A stretch of DNA of 64,000 nt from Leucobacter ruminantium. Its GTDB lineage: Bacteria > Actinomycetota > Actinomycetes > Actinomycetales > Microbacteriaceae. Location of the stretch: the NCBI RefSeq assembly GCF_017565705.1, contig NZ_JAGDYL010000013.1, positions 1 through 64,000 on the forward strand, in the 5' to 3' direction. The notes beneath the pieces are model-generated. The model was not told where the DNA came from. It saw only the letters and a list, made by a program, of their open reading frames with translations, and ran no database searches. The position numbers were made by a program, and so were the translations under genes. Shown piece after piece: positions 52,015 through 60,478 of this stretch (positions within the stretch are counted from its first letter, which is position 1; each line of letters opens with the position of its first letter).

Positions 52015-53177
52015 GCACCGTGGACAGCGCGCGCAAGGAGCGCTCGGGACCTTCGATGGGCGAGAGGATCGGGATGATCGCGCAGGATCGCGGCGCGCAG
52101 CTCCTCGTCCTCGTCGTCGCGCTCGTCGTCATCATGATGACGCTCAGCGCGGCCGGCGTCACGATCAGCCGGGTCAACTCCGACTACCTGGCGAGTGCGC
52201 TCATCAGCTTCGTGCCGCTGGCGCTGCTCGCGATCGCCCAGCTGTTCGTCATCACCTCGGGCAAGGGCGGCATCGACCTGTCCGTCGGGTCGATGGTGTC
52301 GCTGTCGGGAATGGCTTTCGGCATCAGCCTGGTGGAGTGGGGCTGGTCGGTCTCCGCGGCAGCGGGCTTCGCCGTGGTGGTCGGCATCCTGCTCGGCACC
52401 ATCAACGGCTTCCTGACCGCGTATCTCGGGTACCCGGCGCTCATCACGACGCTCGCGACCTACTACGCCTACCGCTCCATCGCGCTCGTGGTGACCGACC
52501 AGAAGCCGATCTCGGGGCCCGAGATCCAGGGCTTCTACCAGTCGGTCGCCTCGATCGAGCTCCCGGTCATCGGCGGGATGCTGCCGCTCTTCCCTCTGGG
52601 TCTCTTCACCTTCTTCCTCCCCGTCGCGGTGATCGCCTGGCTCGTGCTGAACCGCACCGCCTACGGCCGCAAGCTCTACGCGATCGGCACGAACGACACC
52701 GCCGCGCAGTGGGCCGGCGTCGACACGCGCCGCACGAGGATGACGGCGTTCATGATCTCAGGTCTCCTGTCCGGCCTCGTCGGCGTGTACACGGTGGCGC
52801 AGTTCGCCTCTGCTCGCCCCGACTCCGGCACCGCCGGCGCGGGCATGGCGCTTCCCGCCATCACGATCGCGGTCCTCGGCGGGGTCGCGATCACGGGAGG
52901 CATCGGCAGGCTCGGCAGCGTCGCGCTGGCCGCGCTGCTCATCACCTGGCTCAACGCCTCCATCCTGATGCTGGTCCCCGGCAACGGGGGCGCGCAGGTT
53001 CAGCTGCTGGCGCTCGGCGTCGTGCTCCTCGGGGCATCGCTGCTCGACGGTTGGATGCAGAACCGGCGCAAGCGCGGAGTCGTGAAACCGCCGACCCTCA
53101 CCGCGGCCATCGCGCTGGAGGGCACAGAGAACCGCGACGACGAGCCTCGTCGTCGCACGTCGAAGGAAGGAAGGTGA
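52011..53177 (+). CDS. Rhamnose-type ABC importer, permease 2
   Basis: Second permease, 388 residues. ITSGKGGIDLSVGSMVSLSG, YAIGTNDTAAQWAGVDTRR and LPAITIAVLGGVAITGGIGRLGSVALAALL match the RbsC family. It has a longer N-terminal cytoplasmic stretch and a charged C-terminal tail (ENRDDEPRRRTSKEGR). The ATG overlaps the stop codon of permease 1. Confidence 0.92.
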   Translation: MSTVDSARKERSGPSMGERIGMIAQDRGAQLLVLVVALVVIMMTLSAAGVTISRVNSDYLASALISFVPLALLAIAQLFVITSGKGGIDLSVGSMVSLSGMAFGISLVEWGWSVSAAAGFAVVVGILLGTINGFLTAYLGYPALITTLATYYAYRSIALVVTDQKPISGPEIQGFYQSVASIELPVIGGMLPLFPLGLFTFFLPVAVIAWLVLNRTAYGRKLYAIGTNDTAAQWAGVDTRRTRMTAFMISGLLSGLVGVYTVAQFASARPDSGTAGAGMALPAITIAVLGGVAITGGIGRLGSVALAALLITWLNASILMLVPGNGGAQVQLLALGVVLLGASLLDGWMQNRRKRGVVKPPTLTAAIALEGTENRDDEPRRRTSKEGR

Positions 53178-53180
53178 CCC

Positions 53181-54050
53181 ATGCGTTTTGGTTGTCACGG
53201 GTTCGTATTCTCGGGAACGTTCGACGAGGCGGGCATCCGCACCGCGATCGAGGGGACGCAGCGGGCCGGTTTCGATTTCATCGAGATGCCGCTGATGGAT
53301 CCCTTCTCGTTCGATGAGGAAGTCGCCGCACGCGTGCTCGAGGACACCGGCATCTCGATGACCGCCTCGCTCGGGCTCACCGCGGCCACGGACCTGTCGA
53401 GCGAGGATCCGGCGGTGGTGCGGCGCGGCGAGGAGCTCCTGCGGCGCGCCATCGACATCGTGGCTCACGTGGGCGGCACCGACCTCTGCGGCGTCATCTA
53501 CTCGGCGCTGCAGAAGTACTACTGCGTCGCGTCGGAGGCGAGCCGCGAGAACTCCGCCGCCGCGCTGCGCCGCCTCGGCGACTACGCGGCCGAGCGCGAC
53601 GTGGTGCTGTCGCTCGAGATCGTGAACCGCTACGAGACCAACATCATGAACACGGCCCGCGAGGGCATGCGGTTCCTCGAGCGGGTCGGGCACGACAACG
53701 TCCACCTGCACCTCGACACGTACCACATGAACATCGAGGAGTCGGGGATGTACGAGCCGGTCGTCGAGGCCGGCGATCGGCTGCGCTACGTGCACATCGG
53801 CGAGAGCCACCGCGGCTATCTCGGATCGGGCTCGGTCGACTTCGGGTCGCTGTTCAGGGCGCTCGTCACGTCGGGGTACGACGGCCCCGTCGTCTTCGAG
53901 TCCTTCTCCAGCACCGTCGTCGATGAGTCGCTGACGAAGTCGCTGGGCATCTGGCGCAACCTGTGGGAGGATTCCGACGACCTCGCGGCCCACGCGAACC
54001 GTTTCGTGCGAGACGGCTTCCGCTCCGCGGAGACGATTCGGATGCACTAG
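53181..54050 (+). CDS. Sugar 3-epimerase / TIM-barrel isomerase (tagatose/allulose 3-epimerase type)
   Basis: 289-residue member of the AP-endonuclease 2 TIM-barrel family that includes D-tagatose and D-allulose 3-epimerases. The four metal ligands are found in order: Glu near 145 (SLEIVNRYE), Asp near 179 (HLDTYHMNIEE), His near 205 (YVHIGESHRGYLGSG) and Glu near 240 (VVFESFSS), matching the spacing of characterised enzymes. It is the last gene of the rhamnose ABC operon (3 bp gap, GGAAGGAAGG upstream). A 3-epimerase could bring another 6-deoxyketose into the rhamnulose pathway; the true substrate is unknown. Confidence 0.88.
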   Translation: MRFGCHGFVFSGTFDEAGIRTAIEGTQRAGFDFIEMPLMDPFSFDEEVAARVLEDTGISMTASLGLTAATDLSSEDPAVVRRGEELLRRAIDIVAHVGGTDLCGVIYSALQKYYCVASEASRENSAAALRRLGDYAAERDVVLSLEIVNRYETNIMNTAREGMRFLERVGHDNVHLHLDTYHMNIEESGMYEPVVEAGDRLRYVHIGESHRGYLGSGSVDFGSLFRALVTSGYDGPVVFESFSSTVVDESLTKSLGIWRNLWEDSDDLAAHANRFVRDGFRSAETIRMH

Positions 54051-54094
54051 CGGACAGGCAGGGCCGGCTCCGCCGAGCGAGCGAAGCCGGCCCT

Positions 54095-54240
54095 CCCGCT
54101 GGTCGAGCGGAGCCCCTCCCGCTGATTGAGCGGAGCCCCTACCGCTGATTGAGCGAGGCGGAGCCGAGTCGAAATCGAGGGTCGAAATCAACGCTCGTTG
54201 CCGGGTTTCGACTCCCTCCCTCGTCGCTCGCTCAAGCGGC
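54095..54240. repeat. Tandem plus palindromic intergenic repeat cluster
   Basis: Three head-to-tail 23 nt copies (CCCGCTGRTYGAGCGGAGCC-like) at 54095-54117, 54118-54140 and 54141-54163 are followed by GAGTCGAAA (54166-54174) and its inverted copy TTTCGACTC (54206-54214), then CGCTCGCTCAAGCGGC. The right arm contains the stop codon (54232-54234) of the minus-strand response regulator gene. Confidence 0.65.
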
Positions 54241-55068
54241 GGAGGGGCCGCGCCCGGTGTGCGCCCACACGATCAGCTGGATGCGATCCCTCGCCCCCAT
54301 CTTCTGCAGCAGGTTCGAGACGTGCGTCTTCACGGTCGCCTCGCCGAGGAACAGCTCCGCGGCGATCTCGCCGTTCGAGCGCCCCGCGGCGACCAGCGCG
54401 AGCACCTCGCGCTCGCGCTCGGTGAGCCCGGCGCGGTCCATGGCCGCGATCTCGGCCGATGACGGAGCGGGCCGCCCTGCGGGCGAGGGATCGGCCGCTC
54501 CTTCGCCGGTGCCGCCGTTCCCGGCGGAGGCCTGCGCTGGTCGCGTCTGCGTCTGCGTCGCCGGGCCCGCCGCGGTGGGCGACGCCGCCCGGAGCATGAC
54601 CGCTCGCGTCACATCGGGGCCGAGCAGCGCCTGGCCGTGGGCGAGCGTGCGCACGGCGTCGATCAGCTGCTCGGCGCGCGATGTCTTGAGCAGGAAGCCG
54701 CTGACGCCCGCCGCCAGCGCCTCGAACAGGTAGTTCTCGTGCCCGAAGGTCGTGAGGATCAGCACGGCGGGTCTCCCGTGCCCGCCGTCCTCGGCCGGCC
54801 GGTGATGCGGCCGAGATGCGGCGGTCGCGCGCTCGGCGACGGAGCGACCGGCGCCCGCCAGGATGCGCCTGGTCGCCTCGATGCCGTTCATCACCGGCAT
54901 CTCGACGTCCATGCAGATCACGTCGGGCGCGGTCTCGGCGGCGAGTGCGACGGCCTCGGCGCCGTCGGACGCCTCGCCCACGACCTCGATGTCGGGCTCC
55001 GACTCCAGGATGATGCGGAAGCCCGAGCGCACGAGCTCCTGATCGTCGACGACGAGCACCCGGATCAT
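54232..55068 (-). CDS. NarL/LuxR-type response regulator
   Basis: Two-component response regulator of 278 residues. Receiver domain at 1-125 with phosphorylated Asp near 53 (ICMDVEMPVMNG), the switch Thr in LILTTFGHENY and Lys in FLLKTSRAEQ; an unusual 25-residue insert (AGRSVAERATAASRPHHRPA) interrupts the receiver before LILTT. A Pro/Ala/Gly-rich linker leads to the LuxR helix-turn-helix at about 212-270 (LTEREREVLALVAAGRSNGE, ATVKTHVSNLLQKMGARDR). The ATG overlaps the kinase stop codon. With the adjacent ABC exporter the pair resembles DesKR/LiaRS-like membrane stress or drug-sensing systems. Confidence 0.92.
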   Translation of the reverse strand: MIRVLVVDDQELVRSGFRIILESEPDIEVVGEASDGAEAVALAAETAPDVICMDVEMPVMNGIEATRRILAGAGRSVAERATAASRPHHRPAEDGGHGRPAVLILTTFGHENYLFEALAAGVSGFLLKTSRAEQLIDAVRTLAHGQALLGPDVTRAVMLRAASPTAAGPATQTQTRPAQASAGNGGTGEGAADPSPAGRPAPSSAEIAAMDRAGLTEREREVLALVAAGRSNGEIAAELFLGEATVKTHVSNLLQKMGARDRIQLIVWAHTGRGPSAA

Positions 55069-56492
55069 GCGTCGACCCTCTCGATTCCGGGGATCGCGGT
55101 TCCGCCCGGGGAGGATCCCTCACCCGAGCGCGGTCCCGCGGGCGGGCCCGATGCCTCACCCGCTGAGGATCCTAAGTGCGGGCCCGATCCCTCGCCCGCC
55201 GCGGATCCATCGCCCGGTATCGCGACATGCGGCACGGCCGCCCGCACGATGAAGCCGTCGCGCTCGCGCCGCCCGGCGTAGACCTGGCCTCCCACGGCGC
55301 CGATGCGCTCTCGCATGCCGCGCAGGCCGAGGCCCGAGCCCGTCGAGGGCTCGGCGAGCCTGCGCCGCACCCCGTCGTCGGCGATCTCGACCTCGACCGA
55401 TTCGGGGCCGAAGCGCAGCCGCACCTCCGCCGAGGTGCCGCGGCCGGCGTGCTTGCGCACGTTCGTGAGCGCCTCCTGCACCGCGCGATACAGCGCGACG
55501 TCGACCAGCATGGGCAGCGGCCGCGGTTCGCCCGCCACGATCAGCGTGGTGGGCACGCCCGCGTTCTGCGACTCGGCCACGAGCGCGGGCAGCTGCGAGA
55601 TGCCGATCGTCGTGGACGAGGCCTCCGCCTCAGGGGTGCGCAGGGTGCGCACCAGCCTCCGCAGCTCCTCGATCGCCGCCTGCGCGCTCTGCTCGATCAC
55701 CTCGAGTGATGCCGCCGCCCGCTCGGGCTCGCGTGCCAGCAGCCGCTGCGCCGCGCCCGCCTGAATGCCCATGACCGACACGTGGTGCGCGACCACGTCG
55801 TGCAGCTCGCGGGCGATGCCGAGCCGATCGAGCGCGACGGCCTGCGCCGCGCTCGTCTGCCGCTCGAGCGCGAGCTCGCGGCCCTGCGCCTCGAGCAGCG
55901 CCTGCGTGCGCGCGGCGCGCCAGGACCGCTCGCCGAACAGGAAGGCCGCCCCGAAGTAGAGCAGGTTGGTGATGATCTGGATGGCGGCGAAGGTCGCGAA
56001 GGCCGAGAAGATGCCGGTGCGCGGCAGCCCCGGGAAGAGGTCGGCGTCGGAAGAGGTGACGATCAGGTTGATCACGACCCAGATGAGCATCAGCAGGGTG
56101 ATGCCGAGCCTGGCCCAGAGCGCGAGCGAGCGGTTCTGCTCCCAGGCACCGACCGTGTAGAGGGCGAGGAACATGCAGATCTGCACGATCAGCGCGTCCG
56201 GCACCCCGAACTGGCCGCAGACGAAGAAGCCGATCGCCACCAGCACCATGACGGGCACCGGGTAGCGCCGCCGTGCCGCCAGCGGCAGCGTCGACAGGCC
56301 GATGCCCACCGCCCACACCCACGGCTGCGCGTAGGTCGCGTTCTCGCCGTAGACGCCGGTGCGCATGTACAGCAGGGCCAGCAGGGGCGAGGCGATCGCG
56401 AGCACGACCGCTATGCCGATGTCGGCGCGCAGGCCTGCCGCGGGGGGCCGAGGCCGCACCCACGCGCTGCCGAGGCCGGTGGTCGAGAACAT
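55065..56492 (-). CDS. Sensor histidine kinase (HisKA_3 type)
   Basis: 475-residue membrane sensor. Five or six N-terminal helices (about residues 24-190) without a large extracellular domain, then the dimerisation/phosphoacceptor segment ARELHDVVAHHVSVMGIQ with His near 230, and the ATPase domain with ALTNVRKHA (N box), EIADDG (G1) and GSGLGLRGMRERI (G2). After about residue 425 a 45-residue Gly/Ser/Pro/Glu-rich tail follows the catalytic domain; its DNA holds two copies of the GATCCCTC octamer and several near copies. The gene precedes the regulator with an ATGA overlap and has a leaderless promoter. Confidence 0.92.
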   Translation of the reverse strand: MFSTTGLGSAWVRPRPPAAGLRADIGIAVVLAIASPLLALLYMRTGVYGENATYAQPWVWAVGIGLSTLPLAARRRYPVPVMVLVAIGFFVCGQFGVPDALIVQICMFLALYTVGAWEQNRSLALWARLGITLLMLIWVVINLIVTSSDADLFPGLPRTGIFSAFATFAAIQIITNLLYFGAAFLFGERSWRAARTQALLEAQGRELALERQTSAAQAVALDRLGIARELHDVVAHHVSVMGIQAGAAQRLLAREPERAAASLEVIEQSAQAAIEELRRLVRTLRTPEAEASSTTIGISQLPALVAESQNAGVPTTLIVAGEPRPLPMLVDVALYRAVQEALTNVRKHAGRGTSAEVRLRFGPESVEVEIADDGVRRRLAEPSTGSGLGLRGMRERIGAVGGQVYAGRRERDGFIVRAAVPHVAIPGDGSAAGEGSGPHLGSSAGEASGPPAGPRSGEGSSPGGTAIPGIERVDA

Positions 56493-56498
56493 GGTTCC

Positions 56499-56504
56499 AG
56501 CGTA
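56499..56504 (-). promoter_or_regulatory. -10 box TACGCT of a predicted leaderless promoter
   Basis: On the minus strand TACGCT ends 6 nt before the ATG at 56492 of the sensor kinase gene. The divergent ABC gene starts at 56616. Confidence 0.55.
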
Positions 56505-56615
56505 CGGGGCACCTCCGACAGGCGGATCAGCCGAGCGGGGGAGCCGCCTCCGCCCGACGGGGGAGGTACGGGGAGCGAGGGATCCCTAGCTTTGAAGACA
56601 ACGGAAGGGAGCGAG

Positions 56616-57533
56616 ATGAACATCGACATCGCAGGCATCTCACGCAGCTTCGGCGACCGCCGAGTGCTCGACGACGTCAGCTTCGGGGTCGAGGGAGGCC
56701 GCATGACCGGCTTCGTCGGCGGCAACGGGGCGGGCAAGACGACGACCATGCGCATCATCCTCGGCGTGCTCGCGGCCGACGCAGGCACGGTGAGCCTCGA
56801 CGGCACGCCCCTGACCGCCGCCGATCGCGCGGCGTTCGGCTACATGCCGGAGGAGCGGGGCCTCTACCCCAAGATGAAGGTGCTCGAGCAGCTCGTCTAC
56901 CTGGGCCGCCTGCACGGTATGGCCGCGGGCGACGCGAAGGAGTCGGCATCGTCGCTCGTCGAGCGTCTCGGCCTCGGCGAGCGCGCGAACGACACGCTCG
57001 AGAGCCTCTCCCTCGGCAACCAGCAGCGCGCCCAGATCGCGGCGGCGCTCGTGCACCGGCCCACCGCCCTCGTGCTCGACGAACCCTTCTCCGGACTCGA
57101 CCCGATGGCTGTCGAGGTGGTGCTCGGCGTGCTGCGCGACTACGCCGCCCAGGGCGCGCCCGTGCTGTTCTCGTCGCATCAGCTCGACATCGTCGAGCGG
57201 CTCTGCGACGACGTGGTCGTGATCGGCGAGGGGCGCATCCGCGCGGCGGGATCGCGCGAGAAGCTGCGCGCGGCGCACTCGGGCAACAGCTATGAGCTCG
57301 AGCTCGCCGGTCCCGCGGCCGACGCCGGCTGGGTGCGTGAGCAGTCGGGCGTCGCCGTCACGCACCTCGACGGCGGCTTCGCCCGGTTCGAGGCCGACGA
57401 CGAGGCGACGGCGCAGGCCGTGCTCGCCAGCGCGGTCGCCGCTGCGCAGTCCTCGGGCGGAGCCGCCGTCGTGCGCTCCTTCGCCCGCGTCACCCCATCG
57501 CTCGCCCAGATCTTCAAGGAGGTCGTGCAATGA
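56616..57533 (+). CDS. ABC exporter ATPase (NatA/CcmA-like)
   Basis: 305-residue ATPase of the NatA/DrrA type. Walker A GGNGAGKTT near residue 36, Q-loop region FGYMPEERGLYPKM, signature LSLGNQQRAQ near 130, Walker B ALVLDEPFSGLDPMA and SSHQLDIVE. A C-terminal regulatory domain of about 90 residues follows. ATG at 56616 has GGAAGGGAG upstream. It overlaps the permease gene (ATGA) and is divergent from the sensor kinase, an arrangement usual for two-component-controlled detoxification exporters. The exported compound is unknown (sodium, lipid or peptide antibiotics are all possible). Confidence 0.9.
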   Translation: MNIDIAGISRSFGDRRVLDDVSFGVEGGRMTGFVGGNGAGKTTTMRIILGVLAADAGTVSLDGTPLTAADRAAFGYMPEERGLYPKMKVLEQLVYLGRLHGMAAGDAKESASSLVERLGLGERANDTLESLSLGNQQRAQIAAALVHRPTALVLDEPFSGLDPMAVEVVLGVLRDYAAQGAPVLFSSHQLDIVERLCDDVVVIGEGRIRAAGSREKLRAAHSGNSYELELAGPAADAGWVREQSGVAVTHLDGGFARFEADDEATAQAVLASAVAAAQSSGGAAVVRSFARVTPSLAQIFKEVVQ

Positions 57534-58705
57534 CCACGCAGACCCAGCACCCGCAGGCCGGCCCTTCCGCGGGCGGCCCTTCAGCAGGCGCCCGCTCCGC
57601 AGCCCCGTCGCAGCGTCTGAGCGGCGGCCGTGGCGCCTGGCTCGTCGCCGAGCGCGAGATCACCACGAAGCTGCGCAGCAAGGCGTTCCTCGTCTCGACG
57701 GGCGTGCTGCTGCTGCTCGTGCTCGGCTCGGTGCTCTTCAGCGGCTTCATGGCGAACACCGGGGGCTTCGGCGGCGACACGAAGGTCGCCGCCGTCGGCG
57801 CCGCCGAGCAGGCGGTCGCCCCGCTCGACGGGCACGGCTTCGAGGTGTCGTCGGCCACGGATCGCGCCGAGGCCGAGCGGCTCGTGCTCGACGGCGAGGT
57901 CGAGGCGGCGGTCGTGCCCGGCGGCGACACCGCCGTCGACATGACCGTGCTCGCCAAGGACAGCCCGCCGGTGGAGATCGTGCAGGCGCTCTCCGCGGCC
58001 CCCCAGGTGGAACTGCTCGCCCCCACGACCGACAACCCGTTCCTCGCGTACATCATCTCGATCGCGTTCGGCGTCGTGTTCATGATGAGCGCGATCACCT
58101 TCGGCACGACGATCGCGCAGAGCGTGGTCGAGGAGAAGCAGACCCGCATCGTGGAGATCCTGCTCGCGACCGTCTCGGCGCGCACCATGCTCGCGGGCAA
58201 GATCCTCGGCAACAGCATCCTCGCCCTCGGGCAGGTGGTCGCGATCGCGGCGCTCGCCTCGATCGGCATGCTCGCCACGGGCCAGGACCTGCTGCTCGGA
58301 GAGCTCGGCACCGCGCTCATCTGGTTCGGCATCCTCTTCGCGTTCGGCTTCGTGCTGCTCGCGGCGCTCTACGCCGCGCTCGCCGCACTGGTGTCGCGGC
58401 AGGAGGACGTCGCCGCCGCCGTGAGCCCCGTGATGTGGCTCGTGATGCTGCCCTACATCGCGATCATCATCTTCAACGACAACCCGCAGGCGCTCGCGAT
58501 CATGAGCTACATCCCGTTCTCGGCTCCGGTCGGCATGCCCATGCGTCTCTACCTCGGCACGGCCGAGTGGTGGGAGCCGCTGCTCTCGCTCGGCATCCTG
58601 GTGGCGGCGATCGCGCTCGTGCTCTGGATCGGCGCGCGCATCTACAGCAACTCGATCCTGCGCACGGGCGGCCGCGTGAAGATCGCCGAGGCCATCAAGG
58701 GGTAG
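57530..58705 (+). CDS. ABC-2 exporter permease (NatB-like)
   Basis: 391-residue permease with a Pro/Ser/Gly-rich cytoplasmic N-terminus, one helix at about residues 55-76, a large extracytoplasmic domain of about 100 residues, then five or six helices from about residue 170 to the end. FGTTIAQSVVEEKQTRIVEILLATVSARTMLAGKILGN is the characteristic ABC-2/NatB segment (quoted here only in part: residues about 195-232). Pairs with the ATPase encoded upstream. A strong DNA palindrome follows 80 bp downstream. Confidence 0.88.
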   Translation: MTTQTQHPQAGPSAGGPSAGARSAAPSQRLSGGRGAWLVAEREITTKLRSKAFLVSTGVLLLLVLGSVLFSGFMANTGGFGGDTKVAAVGAAEQAVAPLDGHGFEVSSATDRAEAERLVLDGEVEAAVVPGGDTAVDMTVLAKDSPPVEIVQALSAAPQVELLAPTTDNPFLAYIISIAFGVVFMMSAITFGTTIAQSVVEEKQTRIVEILLATVSARTMLAGKILGNSILALGQVVAIAALASIGMLATGQDLLLGELGTALIWFGILFAFGFVLLAALYAALAALVSRQEDVAAAVSPVMWLVMLPYIAIIIFNDNPQALAIMSYIPFSAPVGMPMRLYLGTAEWWEPLLSLGILVAAIALVLWIGARIYSNSILRTGGRVKIAEAIKG

Positions 58706-58784
58706 GCGAGGGTCACGGCGCGGTTCGAGGGATCCTGGCGTTCGGGCGAGGGATCCCTCACCGCCTCCCGTGCCCGCTCGGTAC

Positions 58785-58859
58785 ATATGGGATCTGCGGA
58801 AGATATGCCGGAAACCGGAGGAACGGACATATCTTCTGCAGATCCCATATCTTCTGCAG
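58785..58859. repeat. 23 bp inverted repeat plus 13 bp direct repeat
   Basis: Arms 58785-58807 and 58828-58850 are inverted copies with 22 of 23 positions matching (both read ATATGGGATCTGC from the outside), separated by 20 nt that hold a CCGGAAACCGG mini-hairpin. ATATCTTCTGCAG occurs twice, 58829-58841 and 58847-58859, 18 bp apart. The patch is far more AT-rich than its surroundings and lies between convergent genes. Confidence 0.7.
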
Positions 58860-58960
58860 CGGCGCGTCTCGATTAAATGGAGATGCCCACCCCCGTCGAA
58901 GACGATCGGAGCGTACACTCCGGTGCGGGAGCCGGGCCCACCGGTCTGAGGTGCAGGGAC

Positions 58961-60373
58961 CTATCCGGCCTCCGTGCCGCCGCGCGCGAGCTCGGCGCCG
59001 TCATCCGCCTCGCCATCCGCGCCGCTGACCGCCGGGGTCGCCTCCGCGAAGCTCCGCACGAGCGTGCGGTAGCTGCGGGTTGCGAAGGCCGCCAGCGCGG
59101 CGATCACGATCACCACGCCGGCCCAGAAGAAGATGAACGCGATCCCTCGCCCCTCGCCATCGCCGAGCAGCCACTCCCAGCTGCCCCGCCCCGCCCCGCT
59201 CTCGATGTAGGGCACGACCCAGAACTCCGCGACGGGCGCGATGAGGAACGAGGTGATCGGCGCCGCGGCCGCCTCGAACGTCATCGCGAGGCCGAAGACG
59301 CGCCCCTGCTTCTCGAACGGCACGACGCGCTGGATCACGGTCTGCTCGGCCGCCTCGACCGCCGGGAAGACGAGCATGAACAGCCAGATCCCCACCACGA
59401 AGGGCCACGTCCAGTCGCGCAGCGCGAGCGTCGCGCCCACGACACCGGTCAGGGCGACCGCGAGCAGCAGCGTGCGCACCGGGTTCCTGCCGAGCCCGAA
59501 CTTCGCGACGAGCGCCCCTCCGACGATGAAGCCCGTGCCCGCGATGCCGAACACGAGGCCCCACACCTCGACGGGGAAGAGGGTGAGCCCGTAGGGGTCG
59601 AGCAGCGCCATGTGCACGCCGCTCACGAAGTTGTTGAACATGGAGAAGAGCACGAGCCCGAAGAGCCCGGGCACCGCGCGCATCGCGATCATGCCGCCGC
59701 GGAAGTCGACGGCCTTGGCACCCTCCTCGGGGGTGCTCGCGGGTTCGTCGATGCGCAGGAAGTAGAGGTGCGCGAGCGGCAGCGCCGTGAACGCCGTCGC
59801 GATGAGCATCGTGGGTCCCATGCCGAGCATGCCGATCGAGATGCCGCTGAACACGCTCGTCACGATGAACGCGAGCCCCTGCACCGTGCCCACGAGGCCG
59901 TTCGCGTTCGCGTGCCGCTCGACGGGCACCAGCAGGGTGACGAGGGTCGAGAGAGCGAGGCTGCGCAGCAGCTCGACCACGCAGCCCGCGAGCACCACGA
60001 GCGTGAAGACCCAGAACCACGGGCGGTCGAGTGCGAGCAGCGTCTCCGACGGCACGAGGAAGAACATCGCCGTGCCGATCGCGAAGGCGACGAGCGAGCT
60101 CCAGGCCGAGAGGCGCATCACGGCGAGCTTGCGATAGCGGTCGATGAGGGATCCGAACCACATCGAGCACACCGCCAGCAGCAGCATGTAGGCGCCGCCC
60201 AGGATGCCGGTGGCGAGGATGCTCCGCGTCTCGAGGTACACCCAGAACACGACCGCGAACCACAGGAAGTTGGTCGTGAGCCCCGCCACCGCGGTGTTGC
60301 CGAGCGCGTGCGCGAAGGTGCGCCAGCCGCCCGGGGGCTGCCGGCGCACCGTCTCCTCCGCCTGCGCGCTCAC
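58961..60373 (-). CDS. MFS transporter, DHA3-type (macrolide/siderophore exporter-like)
   Basis: 470-residue major facilitator with 12 predicted helices. GGAYMLLLAVCSMWFGSLIDRYRK carries the loop 2-3 signature (GSLIDRYRK), and VPFEKQGRVFGLAMTFEAAAAP is typical of the DHA3/enterobactin-exporter and MefA branch. C-terminal cytoplasmic tail is acidic. Start is GTG at 60373, supported by a -10 box 6 nt upstream. It is divergent from another MFS exporter with only 105 bp between them. Substrate unknown; it is not adjacent to siderophore genes. Confidence 0.88.
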   Translation of the reverse strand: MSAQAEETVRRQPPGGWRTFAHALGNTAVAGLTTNFLWFAVVFWVYLETRSILATGILGGAYMLLLAVCSMWFGSLIDRYRKLAVMRLSAWSSLVAFAIGTAMFFLVPSETLLALDRPWFWVFTLVVLAGCVVELLRSLALSTLVTLLVPVERHANANGLVGTVQGLAFIVTSVFSGISIGMLGMGPTMLIATAFTALPLAHLYFLRIDEPASTPEEGAKAVDFRGGMIAMRAVPGLFGLVLFSMFNNFVSGVHMALLDPYGLTLFPVEVWGLVFGIAGTGFIVGGALVAKFGLGRNPVRTLLLAVALTGVVGATLALRDWTWPFVVGIWLFMLVFPAVEAAEQTVIQRVVPFEKQGRVFGLAMTFEAAAAPITSFLIAPVAEFWVVPYIESGAGRGSWEWLLGDGEGRGIAFIFFWAGVVIVIAALAAFATRSYRTLVRSFAEATPAVSGADGEADDGAELARGGTEAG

Positions 60374-60379
60374 GCGTTC

Positions 60380-60385
60380 AGGCTA
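60380..60385 (-). promoter_or_regulatory. -10 box TAGCCT of a predicted leaderless promoter
   Basis: On the minus strand TAGCCT ends 6 nt before the GTG start at 60373 of the DHA3 MFS gene. Confidence 0.55.
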
Positions 60386-60466
60386 CTCGCTGGGGGGCGG
60401 GTGTCGCGATCCCTCATCCCACTGCTCCGACGCCGCACCCCCAGCGCGAGTGTCGGAGGCCCGGAG

Positions 60467-60472
60467 TAGTCT
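60467..60472 (+). promoter_or_regulatory. -10 box TAGTCT of a predicted leaderless promoter
   Basis: TAGTCT ends 6 nt before the GTG at 60479 and abuts an alternative GTG at 60473; the spacing rule favours 60479 as the start of the DHA2 MFS gene. Confidence 0.55.
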
Positions 60473-60478
60473 GTGCCC

